Assembly (NCBI GenBank): GCA_039197765.1
Contig: JBCCTX010000004.1
Coordinates: 4,608 to 68,607, forward strand
DNA from: JBCCTX01 sp039197765
Lineage (GTDB): Bacteria > Bacteroidota > Bacteroidia > J057
Length of the DNA: 64,000 bases
Direction: 5' to 3'
Part shown: positions 35,539 to 44,743 of the stretch, piece after piece
How positions within the stretch are numbered: position 1 is the first letter of the stretch
Layout: every line of letters starts with the position of its first letter
Position numbers and translations under genes: made by a program
The notes under the pieces: model-generated
Told to the model about the DNA's origin: nothing
Seen by the model: only the letters and a program-made list of their open reading frames with translations
The model's database searches: none

Positions 35539-37848
35539 CTAGGGAACTTTTTCAGCCTGAGAGCTGTAGATACCCAAGTCAAAGACAGCTTGCTCGTTCT
35601 TCGGGGTCACTTTCACCGCGAGGGTGTTCCAACCTACACGTACTAGTTCATTGAATTGAGGTAAGAGGCGATGCGAATAGCTTCGCTTCCTCCCTCCTCT
35701 ATCTTCTATGGTTAGAAGAGTTTTTCCATTGATATATATTTCCCCCTCTGTTTTGGGAAAATAATGCTTGATACTAAGCTGGTCGGGAAGGGAGGATAGG
35801 TAAAAGGACTTCCGTAGATATAGGGTCTTTCCTGCCTCCCAGGAGCTTCCCTTGGGTACAAAGGGATGTAATCCCACTACAAAAGGAGCAGCTAAACTTG
35901 ACCACTCTTGGTCATTGTATGAGGGACTCATCCAATCCTCTCCGTGAGGGGTATAGGAAGACTTCCAGGTATTTGGGCTATGCTCAGAATCTTCGAGGTG
36001 GACCCTTTTCCTCCAGGCAGATCGATATAAAGGAGCTATAAGCTTAGTAGCATAGGCCGTATCAAGCTTCGTAACCCGTCTGTCATAAGTCATCAAGCCA
36101 TTGACTTCCCCTTCTACATCTGTCGTTTGAGTATAAACTGCTGCACTTAGTCCCCAGCTTTTGAGGGGGATAAGGTCTTGGATGAGCTGAGTAAATCGCT
36201 GCTCTAGGTTTTCCTTGCTTTGGTAGGTAAGATATCCCCAATTTCGCTTGTTCCACCATAGATGGTTTTGCACAGGCCATCCCAAACCACCAAATTCGCC
36301 CAAAACAGATGCTCTGCTAGTCTCGGGAAGTTCCATCCCTGGCCCCGGATAAATATGTACGTCGATTACATCTCCTACTCCGCGGTCCTCCCACCCACTA
36401 GGTGCATTTACAAGGCGAGAAGGATCGTATTGATGGACCCAGGAAGCAATTCGCTTGGTATCATACTGTCCCCATCCTTCGTTGAAGGGTACCCAGAATT
36501 GTATAGAGGGAAAAGGATGAAACTGGTCGATCATCTCTTTTAATTCCCGCTCAAACTGTATTGCAGACTCCAATGGTCGATTAGCATCCTCTTGGTCTCC
36601 AGGCCTGACACGCAAGTCCCGAAAATAGTTTCCATTGGGCATGTCTTGCCAGACCAATAAGCCCATTCTATCACAGTGATAATAGAAGCGAGAAGATTCT
36701 ACCTTCACATGCTTTCTCAACATGTTAAACCCCAAAGCCTGGGTTTGCTTCAAGTCATACACCATTGCCTCTTCTGTAGGAGGCGTATACAGGCCATCTG
36801 GCCACCATCCCTGGTCAAGGAGTCCCATGTGAAATCGCGGGACGTTATTGAGCATGATTCGGGTAAAGCCATTCTCGTCTTTTCCCAAGGATACCTTCCT
36901 AAGACCCGCGTAACTTCTGACACTGTCCAAGGTATTTCCGTTTTCGCCTACAAGGGATATAGTCACATCGTACAAAAAGGGATCTTCGGGGGACCAAGGG
37001 CGAACTATGGATAGGGGAAGTGTGGCTCTTACCACACTTCCACCAGGATCTCCACTTACCAACGACGTTGCTACTACTTCTTCTTCAGCAAGGATCTGTA
37101 TGTTTAAGCTCACAGCTTCGAGTAGAGGGGTTGTTTCTACTACCAACTCAAACAAAGCCCTGTCTAAATCTGGGGTTATTTTTAACTGCCTAATATGATT
37201 TTGCGGTACCTTCTCCAGCCATACAGTTTGCCATATTCCCGTAACAGGCGTATACCAAATGCCCCTGGGATTATTTACCTGCTTACCACGTGCTTGAGTT
37301 CCATCATCCGTAGGATCCCATACCCGAACCACCAATTCTTGTGTGGATTCATCATGTACATAAGGGGTAATATCTAAAGAGAAAGCTGTATACCCTCCTT
37401 TATGGCTTCCAATTTTTTTACCATTTAGGAAAATAGTTGCATCCCAGTCCACCGCGCCAAAGTGCAGTAACCAACGGTCCTCAGGACCTGATGAAGGTAT
37501 TTCTATTTCTTTCTTGTACCACAGGATTTGTTCGGAGCCTACTAAGCGCTTTACTCCACTCAATTCAGATTCAACGGAGAAAGGCACCAAGATATCTCCT
37601 TCATAGGACTGAGGCATCGAGGCAGTATTTTCTGTGATCGCATAATTCCATGTTCCATTTAGGTTGATCCACTGGTCTCGGACCATTTGGGGTCTAGGAT
37701 ATGCAGGCCAGGGCGTATTGACATTTACCTGGTCAGACCAGGGCGTATCCATAGAATATTGTAAAACTGTATCTGGGGAATTCTGACCAGTAGAAACAAG
37801 TATTCTCAACCATAGGATACCCGTAAATAGTACAATCCTTTTTTGCAT
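35539..37848 (-). CDS. Glycoside hydrolase family 2 enzyme (beta-galactosidase/glucuronidase type)
   Basis: A 769-residue secreted enzyme (signal peptide to about residue 21). An N-terminal sugar-binding domain (WYKKEIEIP, WDATIFLNGKKIGSHKGGYT), an Ig-like domain and a TIM barrel are visible. The acid/base Glu is in PFNEGWGQYD near residue 457 and the nucleophile Glu in VLGEFGG near residue 517. An extra C-terminal jelly-roll-like region (WKSSYTPHGEDW, TEGEIYINGKTLL) follows. GH2 members remove beta-linked galactose, glucuronic acid or mannose from oligosaccharides. It is the first gene of the GH2-SusC2-SusD2-GH43-like unit and is divergent from the hybrid sensor gene. Confidence 0.92.
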   Translation of the reverse strand: MQKRIVLFTGILWLRILVSTGQNSPDTVLQYSMDTPWSDQVNVNTPWPAYPRPQMVRDQWINLNGTWNYAITENTASMPQSYEGDILVPFSVESELSGVKRLVGSEQILWYKKEIEIPSSGPEDRWLLHFGAVDWDATIFLNGKKIGSHKGGYTAFSLDITPYVHDESTQELVVRVWDPTDDGTQARGKQVNNPRGIWYTPVTGIWQTVWLEKVPQNHIRQLKITPDLDRALFELVVETTPLLEAVSLNIQILAEEEVVATSLVSGDPGGSVVRATLPLSIVRPWSPEDPFLYDVTISLVGENGNTLDSVRSYAGLRKVSLGKDENGFTRIMLNNVPRFHMGLLDQGWWPDGLYTPPTEEAMVYDLKQTQALGFNMLRKHVKVESSRFYYHCDRMGLLVWQDMPNGNYFRDLRVRPGDQEDANRPLESAIQFERELKEMIDQFHPFPSIQFWVPFNEGWGQYDTKRIASWVHQYDPSRLVNAPSGWEDRGVGDVIDVHIYPGPGMELPETSRASVLGEFGGLGWPVQNHLWWNKRNWGYLTYQSKENLEQRFTQLIQDLIPLKSWGLSAAVYTQTTDVEGEVNGLMTYDRRVTKLDTAYATKLIAPLYRSAWRKRVHLEDSEHSPNTWKSSYTPHGEDWMSPSYNDQEWSSLAAPFVVGLHPFVPKGSSWEAGKTLYLRKSFYLSSLPDQLSIKHYFPKTEGEIYINGKTLLTIEDRGGRKRSYSHRLLPQFNELVRVGWNTLAVKVTPKNEQAVFDLGIYSSQAEKVP

Positions 37849-37950
37849 ATCGCGTAAGTAGTTTAAACCAGAAAAATGTGAGTAATCAATTCTCGTCTAA
37901 ATCTACAAATGGAAGAATGGGAGCATCCGCACTCCGGTTGAAAAGTTCTG

Positions 37951-37958
37951 TACTTTTG
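37951..37958 (+). promoter_or_regulatory. Putative -7 element of the hybrid sensor promoter (TACTTTTG)
   Basis: TACTTTTG fits TANNTTTG exactly and would give a leader of about 75 bases before the chosen ATG at 38040. This supports the shorter start. No good -33 TTTG lies at normal spacing. Confidence 0.4.
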
Positions 37959-38039
37959 TCTAAAACCCACCTCAATATTCAATTTTGCTGGTTTTTACGA
38001 GAATTATTCTTGATCTTTTGTAAGAGAAGAACGCACATT

Positions 38040-41000
38040 ATGATTAAGGACCTACTACTTTTGATAGGGGTGGTTTTATGGGGAATTACCTGTAGAGCCC
38101 AACCCTTTTACTTTGAGAAAATAGGCTCAAGTGACGGGCTTTCTCACAACACAGTTTACGCCATTAGCCAGGATCACAAAGGCTTTATCTGGATAGGAAC
38201 CCGAGAAGGATTGAATAGATATGACAGCCGTGAAGTCCAGAACTACTATGCCCAAACAGGAAATGGGCTTGAGGAAAACCAAATTTCTGCCTTGTTACCT
38301 GCCCAAAGGGGAATGTGGGTAGGAACCAACAAGGGCTTATACCTATACGAAAATGCCCAAGACACTTTTATCCATCAGACTTATCAAGGAAATAAACTAG
38401 GACATATCCTGGATCTTTACCAGGGAACCCCGAAAGATCTATTTATATGTTCCTGGAAAGGATTATTCCTGCTGCAAGAAGGAAAACCTTTGGTGAAGTT
38501 TACCAATCTATCAAGGGTTCGTTCGATTTGTACTTACAAAACAGGAATCTATTGGGTAATATTGGGAAACGGGGAAATTCGACTTATAAATAGTAAAGGA
38601 GAAAGCATCCGTAGAATAAAAATCACACAGCTAGAAGGGGTAGAAGGGAGTAAATTGCGTCCCAGTGTTACTAATAAGTTGCACAGGGACCAAGAAGGGA
38701 AAATTTGGCTGGCAACCTACTCTGGGTTATACCAATTCTCCGAAGAGAAAGAGCAATTTGAACTTATCACCCTTGGTTCTGAAGAATTTCCCCTAGAGGC
38801 AAGAATCATTCGAACGCTTACAGATGACAACGATCAGAATATCTGGATGGGAACAGAGGCAGGAATTTTCGTCTGGGATAAGCAGACCCAAGCAATTCAA
38901 CAATATACCCAGTCCTTTTCCAACTCCCCTCTTGGCCTTTCGGATAAGGCTATATACTCCACATTTAGAAGTCGAGAAGGCATCATTTGGATTGGGACCT
39001 ACTTTGGCGGCGTAAATTTCGCTAAGCCCAAAAGAAAGCAATTTTCTAAAATGATCTCAGATGGTGGGAAACAAGGGCTGAGTGGAAAGGCCGTTAGCCA
39101 AATTATGGAAACCTCCGAGAAGGAACTTTATATAGGGACGGAAGATGGGGGCATATCGATTTACCATCCTAGAACAAATACATTTAAGTACCTCACCTAC
39201 GACCAAAATACCTTTCCACATCTTCGCTCGAACAATGTCCACTCTCTCCTAGAAGACCAGAAAGGAAATATCTTGATAGGGACTTTTTTGGGAGGGCTGC
39301 ATATCTACGACCCACAATCTCAAACCATTAAGAATTATAAATTTGATAAAGGAGACCCTCGATCATTATCCAATAATATGGTTTACAGTCTCTTAGAGGA
39401 TAGAAAGGGGACCATTTGGGTAGGGACACAAAAAGGGCTCAACTATTACGAGCCCTCAACCCATCAGTTTAAACTGGTAAAACCCAAGCAGCTTGGTCAT
39501 ATCTTTCTGTACGACATGATTGAAGATGATCAGGGAACGGTATGGATCGGGAGTCGGAATAACGGTATTTTCAAATACGTAGCAGAAGAAGATTCATTTT
39601 ATCAATTTTCGACTGCAAATCGGGCTGGAGAAATACCTTCTGACCAGATTATAGAAGTCACCCAGTTAAGCAATGGGAAGCTGTGCTTTGGAACATTGGG
39701 GGGAGGGATACTTTTCTATGAACCCATCAGGGATAAGTTTAGCCATATAGGATTAGCGGAAGGACTCCTCGATGCAAATGTGTACCAAATTCAAGAAGAT
39801 AGTAAGGGAAGGCTTTGGGTAAGTACCAATAAGGGGTTGAGTATGTACGACACCCTCGCACAAACCTTTATCCACCACGACGTATCCCAAGGGCTACCTT
39901 CCAACCAATTTAATTTTCGATCCTCCTACCAAGACGAACAAGGCTTTATGTACTTCGGAACCGTAAATGGACTGTGTTACTTCCACCCAGACAGCCTGGA
40001 GATCATACCACAAGAATCTGCCTTATATTTCAATAACTTTAAATTATTTTCCCGTGAGGTTCCCATAACTCCACAAGGGGTGCTACCCCAACACATCGAC
40101 TATACAAAAGAGATTGAATTGGAATACCACCAAAATGTGCTGGAATTCTCTTTTGTCAATATAGATTATTTTTCTGCCTCCCCTACGCAGTTTTCTTATT
40201 TCCTGGAAGGCTTTGAAGAAGAATGGAATGAAGCGGTCTATCAGCGTTCCGCTACCTATACGAATCTTTCACCGGGATCCTACACATTTCATTTAAAGGT
40301 AGTAAATGGAAGTAATGGAAATACCCTAGCAGAAAGGAACATAAAGCTGGCAGTACGATCTCCTTGGTGGTTAAGCCCTATGGCTTTAGGGATATACGGA
40401 GTTCTACTTGTAGTAGCAGTCGTTTTATTTGCGCGCTTCAATCGGTTCCTGGAAAAACAAAAAATGGCCCTCAAACTGGAGCGCTTGGAAAAGGAGCAGA
40501 GTAATGAGTTGACCCAACACAAACTCAATTTTTTTACCTACATCACCCATGAATTTAAAACCCCTTTAACTCTTATCATTTTTCAGATTGACAGAATTTT
40601 GGAAAATACCGATCATTGGATTGAAGCTTCAACCCCCGATTTTCTTCGCATAAAAAGGAATGCCTCCCGACTACATCGACTGATAGATCAACTCATGGAA
40701 TTCCGAAAAATAGAATCGGATCACGCATCTTTGGAGTTGCGAAGGGGAGATATCATCCCTTTTGTAAAAGATACTTTTGAAGCCTTCCACCCCCTCTTTT
40801 CTAACAAGCAAATCACCAACTCCTTCGAAAGCAATTGTTCTCATTTTCATGCATACTTCGACGCGGATAAAATAGAGAAGATCCTCACAAACCTCCTTTC
40901 TAATGCGATTAAGAGTACAGAAGAATTTGGAGAAATCAACTTATCATTAGGTATTGGAGAAGCTACAGATAGCTCAGATTTCAAATGGCTAACCATAGAT

Positions 41001-42101
41001 ATTTCCGATACGGGAGAAGGAATCCTCGCCAGTGATTCAGAAAAAGTATTTCTACCTTTTTACCAGAAAAAATCTACTGGAAAATCAATGGGTTCGGGCA
41101 TAGGGCTCACTTTAGTCAACAGTTTGATTGCCTTTTTAGATGGAAAAATGGAATTGAAAAGCACACCTAACCAAGGCACGACCATTACCTTGCAGCTTCC
41201 TTTATATCCACTTCATCCCAAAGACAAAGAACTCCATAGGGTAATCAGGGGAAACAAAAACTTGCAAATTGATCCCACTCTATACGAAGAAGAAGAAGAA
41301 ACTCTATCCAATTCCTTACCCGTACCGGATAACCTGACCCTTATGATAGTCGAGGATAGCCGGGATCTGCGGCATTTTCTTTCTAGGCATTTTTCCTCTC
41401 AATATCATGTAGTAGTTGCCTCTAACGGAAAAGACGCCTTAGACAAGATTGAACAGGCAGCTCCCGATTTGATCGTTTCTGATGTTATGATGCCTCAAAT
41501 GGATGGATTGGAACTCTGTAAGCAATTGAAAACCCAAGTACATACAAGCCATATACCCCTTATTCTACTTTCTGCCCGTTCGGAAATCCAGCATAAACTG
41601 GAGGGCCTGAATATAGGTGCGGATGTATATCTCCCTAAGCCATTTAATTTAAAAGAAGTAGAACTCACGATTAAGAACCTTGTGCAGGCCAGAAAGAACC
41701 TGAGACAGCATTTCCTCCAATTTGGGCAGTGGCCTTTGGAGGAGATTCCTTCAAACAATAAGGAACAGGAGTTTCTCAAGCGCGTTCTGGAAATTGTAGA
41801 AAAGAACTACCAGGATAGCTCCCTTTCTGTTGTAACCCTTTCGGAAGAATTGGGAGTAAGCCGATCCTTACTCTACTTGAAACTCAAAAAAATAGCAGAC
41901 CTCAGTGCGACTGAGCTTATCAAAACCGTGCGTATGAAACACGCTGTAAGGCTCCTTCGGTCGGGCTGTAGTGTAGCAGATACCGCCTACCAAACCGGGT
42001 TTACGGATCCCAACTACTTCGGGCGTATTTTCAAAAAACATTACAATATTCCCCCTAGTCAGTTTAGCCAGGAACCTGAATCTTCCTCACAGAAAACCTA
42101 A
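38040..42101 (+). CDS. Hybrid two-component system sensor/regulator (propeller, HK, REC, AraC)
   Basis: A single 1353-residue chain with a signal peptide, then two seven-bladed-type propellers of Reg_prop repeats (WIGT, LLEDQKGNIL, WVGTQKGL; about 20-650), Y_Y_Y (about 718-770), and one transmembrane helix near 785. HisKA (THEFKTPLT, His near 836), HATPase (NLLSNAIK, DTGEG, GSGIGLTLV), REC with Asp near 1147 (VSDVMMPQMDG) and a C-terminal AraC HTH (ADTAYQTGFTDPNYFGRIFKK) follow. HTCS proteins bind oligosaccharides in the periplasm and activate neighbouring utilisation genes. I use the ATG at 38040 because it alone gives a signal peptide; a GTG start at 37878 lacks one. It diverges from the GH2/SusCD2 unit. 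Confidence 0.96.
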   Translation: MIKDLLLLIGVVLWGITCRAQPFYFEKIGSSDGLSHNTVYAISQDHKGFIWIGTREGLNRYDSREVQNYYAQTGNGLEENQISALLPAQRGMWVGTNKGLYLYENAQDTFIHQTYQGNKLGHILDLYQGTPKDLFICSWKGLFLLQEGKPLVKFTNLSRVRSICTYKTGIYWVILGNGEIRLINSKGESIRRIKITQLEGVEGSKLRPSVTNKLHRDQEGKIWLATYSGLYQFSEEKEQFELITLGSEEFPLEARIIRTLTDDNDQNIWMGTEAGIFVWDKQTQAIQQYTQSFSNSPLGLSDKAIYSTFRSREGIIWIGTYFGGVNFAKPKRKQFSKMISDGGKQGLSGKAVSQIMETSEKELYIGTEDGGISIYHPRTNTFKYLTYDQNTFPHLRSNNVHSLLEDQKGNILIGTFLGGLHIYDPQSQTIKNYKFDKGDPRSLSNNMVYSLLEDRKGTIWVGTQKGLNYYEPSTHQFKLVKPKQLGHIFLYDMIEDDQGTVWIGSRNNGIFKYVAEEDSFYQFSTANRAGEIPSDQIIEVTQLSNGKLCFGTLGGGILFYEPIRDKFSHIGLAEGLLDANVYQIQEDSKGRLWVSTNKGLSMYDTLAQTFIHHDVSQGLPSNQFNFRSSYQDEQGFMYFGTVNGLCYFHPDSLEIIPQESALYFNNFKLFSREVPITPQGVLPQHIDYTKEIELEYHQNVLEFSFVNIDYFSASPTQFSYFLEGFEEEWNEAVYQRSATYTNLSPGSYTFHLKVVNGSNGNTLAERNIKLAVRSPWWLSPMALGIYGVLLVVAVVLFARFNRFLEKQKMALKLERLEKEQSNELTQHKLNFFTYITHEFKTPLTLIIFQIDRILENTDHWIEASTPDFLRIKRNASRLHRLIDQLMEFRKIESDHASLELRRGDIIPFVKDTFEAFHPLFSNKQITNSFESNCSHFHAYFDADKIEKILTNLLSNAIKSTEEFGEINLSLGIGEATDSSDFKWLTIDISDTGEGILASDSEKVFLPFYQKKSTGKSMGSGIGLTLVNSLIAFLDGKMELKSTPNQGTTITLQLPLYPLHPKDKELHRVIRGNKNLQIDPTLYEEEEETLSNSLPVPDNLTLMIVEDSRDLRHFLSRHFSSQYHVVVASNGKDALDKIEQAAPDLIVSDVMMPQMDGLELCKQLKTQVHTSHIPLILLSARSEIQHKLEGLNIGADVYLPKPFNLKEVELTIKNLVQARKNLRQHFLQFGQWPLEEIPSNNKEQEFLKRVLEIVEKNYQDSSLSVVTLSEELGVSRSLLYLKLKKIADLSATELIKTVRMKHAVRLLRSGCSVADTAYQTGFTDPNYFGRIFKKHYNIPPSQFSQEPESSSQKT

Positions 42102-43468
42102 TCTTTTACGAAGGTCTTATTAGGCTTGGGGCCCGCAGTAGGATAGGGTTTTCGATGGGGCTTCTGTGTGTCGCCTTGTGAGTATAACCACTGTTGTAGC
42201 TGGGTCCTCATTCGAACAATGATCTCCTGATAAGCGGAATTATGAATTTCATTTCTTTGCTCATGTTCATCAACAGATAGATCGAAAAATTCCCATTCAG
42301 GCCTTATATAATACGCTTCTACAATGGATTGGGCCTTTGGGTCTTCTTTAGCTGCTGAATCCCAGGAATCCCAGTACTTACCTGCTCCGGGCTTGCGCAG
42401 TAAATCGGAATGATTGGTATGATAGGCACCCGATTCTAGGTTATGGATCAACTTATATCGCTCTGTCCGAATACTTCGCATGGGATAGATATTAAATTTC
42501 CCATCTCCTGTATGGGTTGTGAAAATTTCTTCCCTAAAAGAAGTCTGTTTACCCAGTAAAACAGATTGGAAGGATTTCCCATCCAAGTCTTGGGGAAGGG
42601 GTGCACCCACTATATCGAGTAAGGTTGGCAGGATATCTACCCAACTGACCATGGCCTCGGTTTGGGTACCCGATTCAATTTTTCCTGGCCACCTTACAAT
42701 AAGGGGAGTACGGATACCTGCGTCATAGAGATTCCACTTTCCAAAAGGCCATTGGGCGCCATGATCACTGGTAAAAACGGTAAGCACATTCTCCCCCAAC
42801 TCATTTTCTACTAACTGTAACACTTGGCCCATCTCTTTGTCCAGACCTGTGACATCGGTATAGTATTGGGCGCGGTGCTCTCTAGTGGCTGGAGTGTCGA
42901 TAAAATAGGGAGGAAGATCGACCTTCTCGGTTTCATATATTATGGTATCTATCCAAGGTACATGGGGTCTCCTATCCCCTATGAAAATACAGATAGGTCC
43001 GTCTACAGCTGCAGAGTCAAAATAAGCTTGGACATTTTGATAAAGATTAACCTGTTTATCGTGGTGAAAGTGAAACCCACATTTCACATTTCCCTTATAA
43101 TGAGCCACCTTACCAAATGCCAATACCCTATATCCTGCATCCTTAAAATTTTCTACCAGGTAGGGTATTCCCTTTTGGGGAAAGGAATGGTTTGTTTCCG
43201 CACCATTTCTCGCAGGCATCAATCCTGTCAACAACGAAGCACGGCTTGGCGCACAAGAGGGAGAGCTAACAAAGGCATTATTAAAAGTCATTCCCTCCTC
43301 ACTTAATTGCTGGAGTACGGGTGTCTGAACCACAGAAGCCCCATAAACGGAAAGGTCCAAATACCCTAGGTCATCCGCTAAATAAACGATTATATGGGGT
43401 TGGGATGGAACCTGGCTCGTCCCATGTAGGAAGAGGATAAGTAAAAACCCTATAAGTAAGATCTTCAT
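42098..43468 (-). CDS. Sulfatase, heparan-N-sulfatase-like
   Basis: Signal peptide to about residue 19, IIVYLADDLGYLDLS and CAPSR with Cys72 as formylglycine site. The segments SDHGAQWPFGKWNLYDAGIRTPL and VDILPTLLDI resemble sulfamidase/N-sulfoglucosamine sulfohydrolase types (S1_8-like). Such enzymes can also desulfate other positions, so the substrate is open. It overlaps the hybrid sensor gene's end by 4 bp in convergent orientation and lies 17 bp from the upstream GH43-like gene on the same strand, so both are probably co-transcribed. Confidence 0.9.
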   Translation of the reverse strand: MKILLIGFLLILFLHGTSQVPSQPHIIVYLADDLGYLDLSVYGASVVQTPVLQQLSEEGMTFNNAFVSSPSCAPSRASLLTGLMPARNGAETNHSFPQKGIPYLVENFKDAGYRVLAFGKVAHYKGNVKCGFHFHHDKQVNLYQNVQAYFDSAAVDGPICIFIGDRRPHVPWIDTIIYETEKVDLPPYFIDTPATREHRAQYYTDVTGLDKEMGQVLQLVENELGENVLTVFTSDHGAQWPFGKWNLYDAGIRTPLIVRWPGKIESGTQTEAMVSWVDILPTLLDIVGAPLPQDLDGKSFQSVLLGKQTSFREEIFTTHTGDGKFNIYPMRSIRTERYKLIHNLESGAYHTNHSDLLRKPGAGKYWDSWDSAAKEDPKAQSIVEAYYIRPEWEFFDLSVDEHEQRNEIHNSAYQEIIVRMRTQLQQWLYSQGDTQKPHRKPYPTAGPKPNKTFVKD

Positions 43469-43485
43469 ACTTTTTCCAAGCTAAA

Positions 43486-44658
43486 TTACTCAAACACCTG
43501 GGCTTCATCAGGACCAGGAAAGGCATAGTTAGGATCCTTGGCACGGATGTATACATCTCCATCCTCCTCAATGCGTACCTCTAGAGGTACAAGGGTAGTA
43601 CCCTGTCCATTAATCGTTTGTGCAGTTTCGCCCAAGTCTTTTTCGCGAATACCTTCTTTAGATAATGGAGGAATATTCCCGTTGTAAAACGCTGTGCACC
43701 ACCACCTTCCTTCCTTATCCTGAAAAGGAGTCCCATGCCCTAGGAATCTACCGACGAACCTTCTAGGTCCATAGGGGCCCATAATACTATCGGACAGGCA
43801 GTAATAGAGGTTATAGGAACCCTTACGCATCTTATCCGTAGACCATGCGGTACCAAAATGGACGTATTTATCGCCAATTTTTCGCAAGGTTGCTCCCTCA
43901 TGGCCGATTTTTCGATTAGCTGGGTCAATGCGTTTGGGTTCTCCTTGAATACCTTCAAAACCTGGGAGTAAAGCTGCGATATAGGTATTGCCCCACAGCA
44001 AATACCAGGTATGTCCTTCTTTGAATAGGGAGGGATCGTGTTTGTTCCGTATGTCTGTTTTCATGGGAAAGGAAAAAGGGCCTTGCAGCTCTTCTCCTAC
44101 AGTAATCGCTAAGTTTGCCCCACCTTTTACTGGAGCAGGGGAAGTATGCACAAATATCCACCTCCCTTCGTAGGCGTACAGCTCAGGAGCCCACAGTCTC
44201 CAATCTTTTCGGGGTGGTTGGAATTCTGCTACAAACTCAGAGGCCCAGTAACCCTTGTCCAATGAGAAGGGAGCACCGACATACTCCCAGTCCAAGAGAT
44301 TGGTGCTTCTCCATACATTGATATCTGGCCCAACAATACTTGGGGTTCCATACAACTCCTGGTTTTGCTTATCTAACCCTGTATTGTATAGTTCCGTTTG
44401 CTCCCGTGGATCCCCATAGGCTGGCGTCGTTCCCGTTAGGTAATAAAAGCCATCAGGAGCCAAATAAATATAGGGATCTCTAATCCACCCTTCTTTGATC
44501 AAAAAGGCTTGATCGTGTTTAGCTAGTGCCTGAAGTTTCGCTTCTTCATGAATCTTTCTCTTAGGGTCTTCGATGGGTTCAGATTTTGGGGGAGGATTGT
44601 CAGCACATCCCACAACAAAGATGAACAAAATACCAAGAAACAATTTTAGGCTACCCAT
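43486..44658 (-). CDS. GH43-like five-bladed propeller glycosidase, lipoprotein
   Basis: Lipobox Cys18 (FVVGC). The expected catalytic triad of the fold is visible: Asp61 in IRDPYIYL, Asp in KHDPSLFK and Glu in IGHEGATL. It shows TYLTGT-type blade motifs, with WALW-like APELYAYEGRWIFVH and RFVGRFLGHGTPFQD. At 390 residues it fits single-domain GH43/117-type enzymes. It is not closely similar to the other propeller glycosidase of the window. The downstream same-strand gene is a sulfatase. Confidence 0.8.
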   Translation of the reverse strand: MGSLKLFLGILFIFVVGCADNPPPKSEPIEDPKRKIHEEAKLQALAKHDQAFLIKEGWIRDPYIYLAPDGFYYLTGTTPAYGDPREQTELYNTGLDKQNQELYGTPSIVGPDINVWRSTNLLDWEYVGAPFSLDKGYWASEFVAEFQPPRKDWRLWAPELYAYEGRWIFVHTSPAPVKGGANLAITVGEELQGPFSFPMKTDIRNKHDPSLFKEGHTWYLLWGNTYIAALLPGFEGIQGEPKRIDPANRKIGHEGATLRKIGDKYVHFGTAWSTDKMRKGSYNLYYCLSDSIMGPYGPRRFVGRFLGHGTPFQDKEGRWWCTAFYNGNIPPLSKEGIREKDLGETAQTINGQGTTLVPLEVRIEEDGDVYIRAKDPNYAFPGPDEAQVFE

Positions 44659-44743
44659 GGGCTACGATGGAATTATATAATTATTTGATAACGTTTATAC
44701 TACCCAAATTTCATTACTTCCACTTATCCTACCGTACATTTTC

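Noticed and set aside
37878..38039. Upstream GTG start for the hybrid sensor
   Set aside because: The added 54 residues precede the signal peptide, and an exact TANNTTTG element lies inside this stretch.
42824..43306. 160-codon plus-strand frame
   Set aside because: It is antisense to a clearly coding sulfatase and has no recognisable features.
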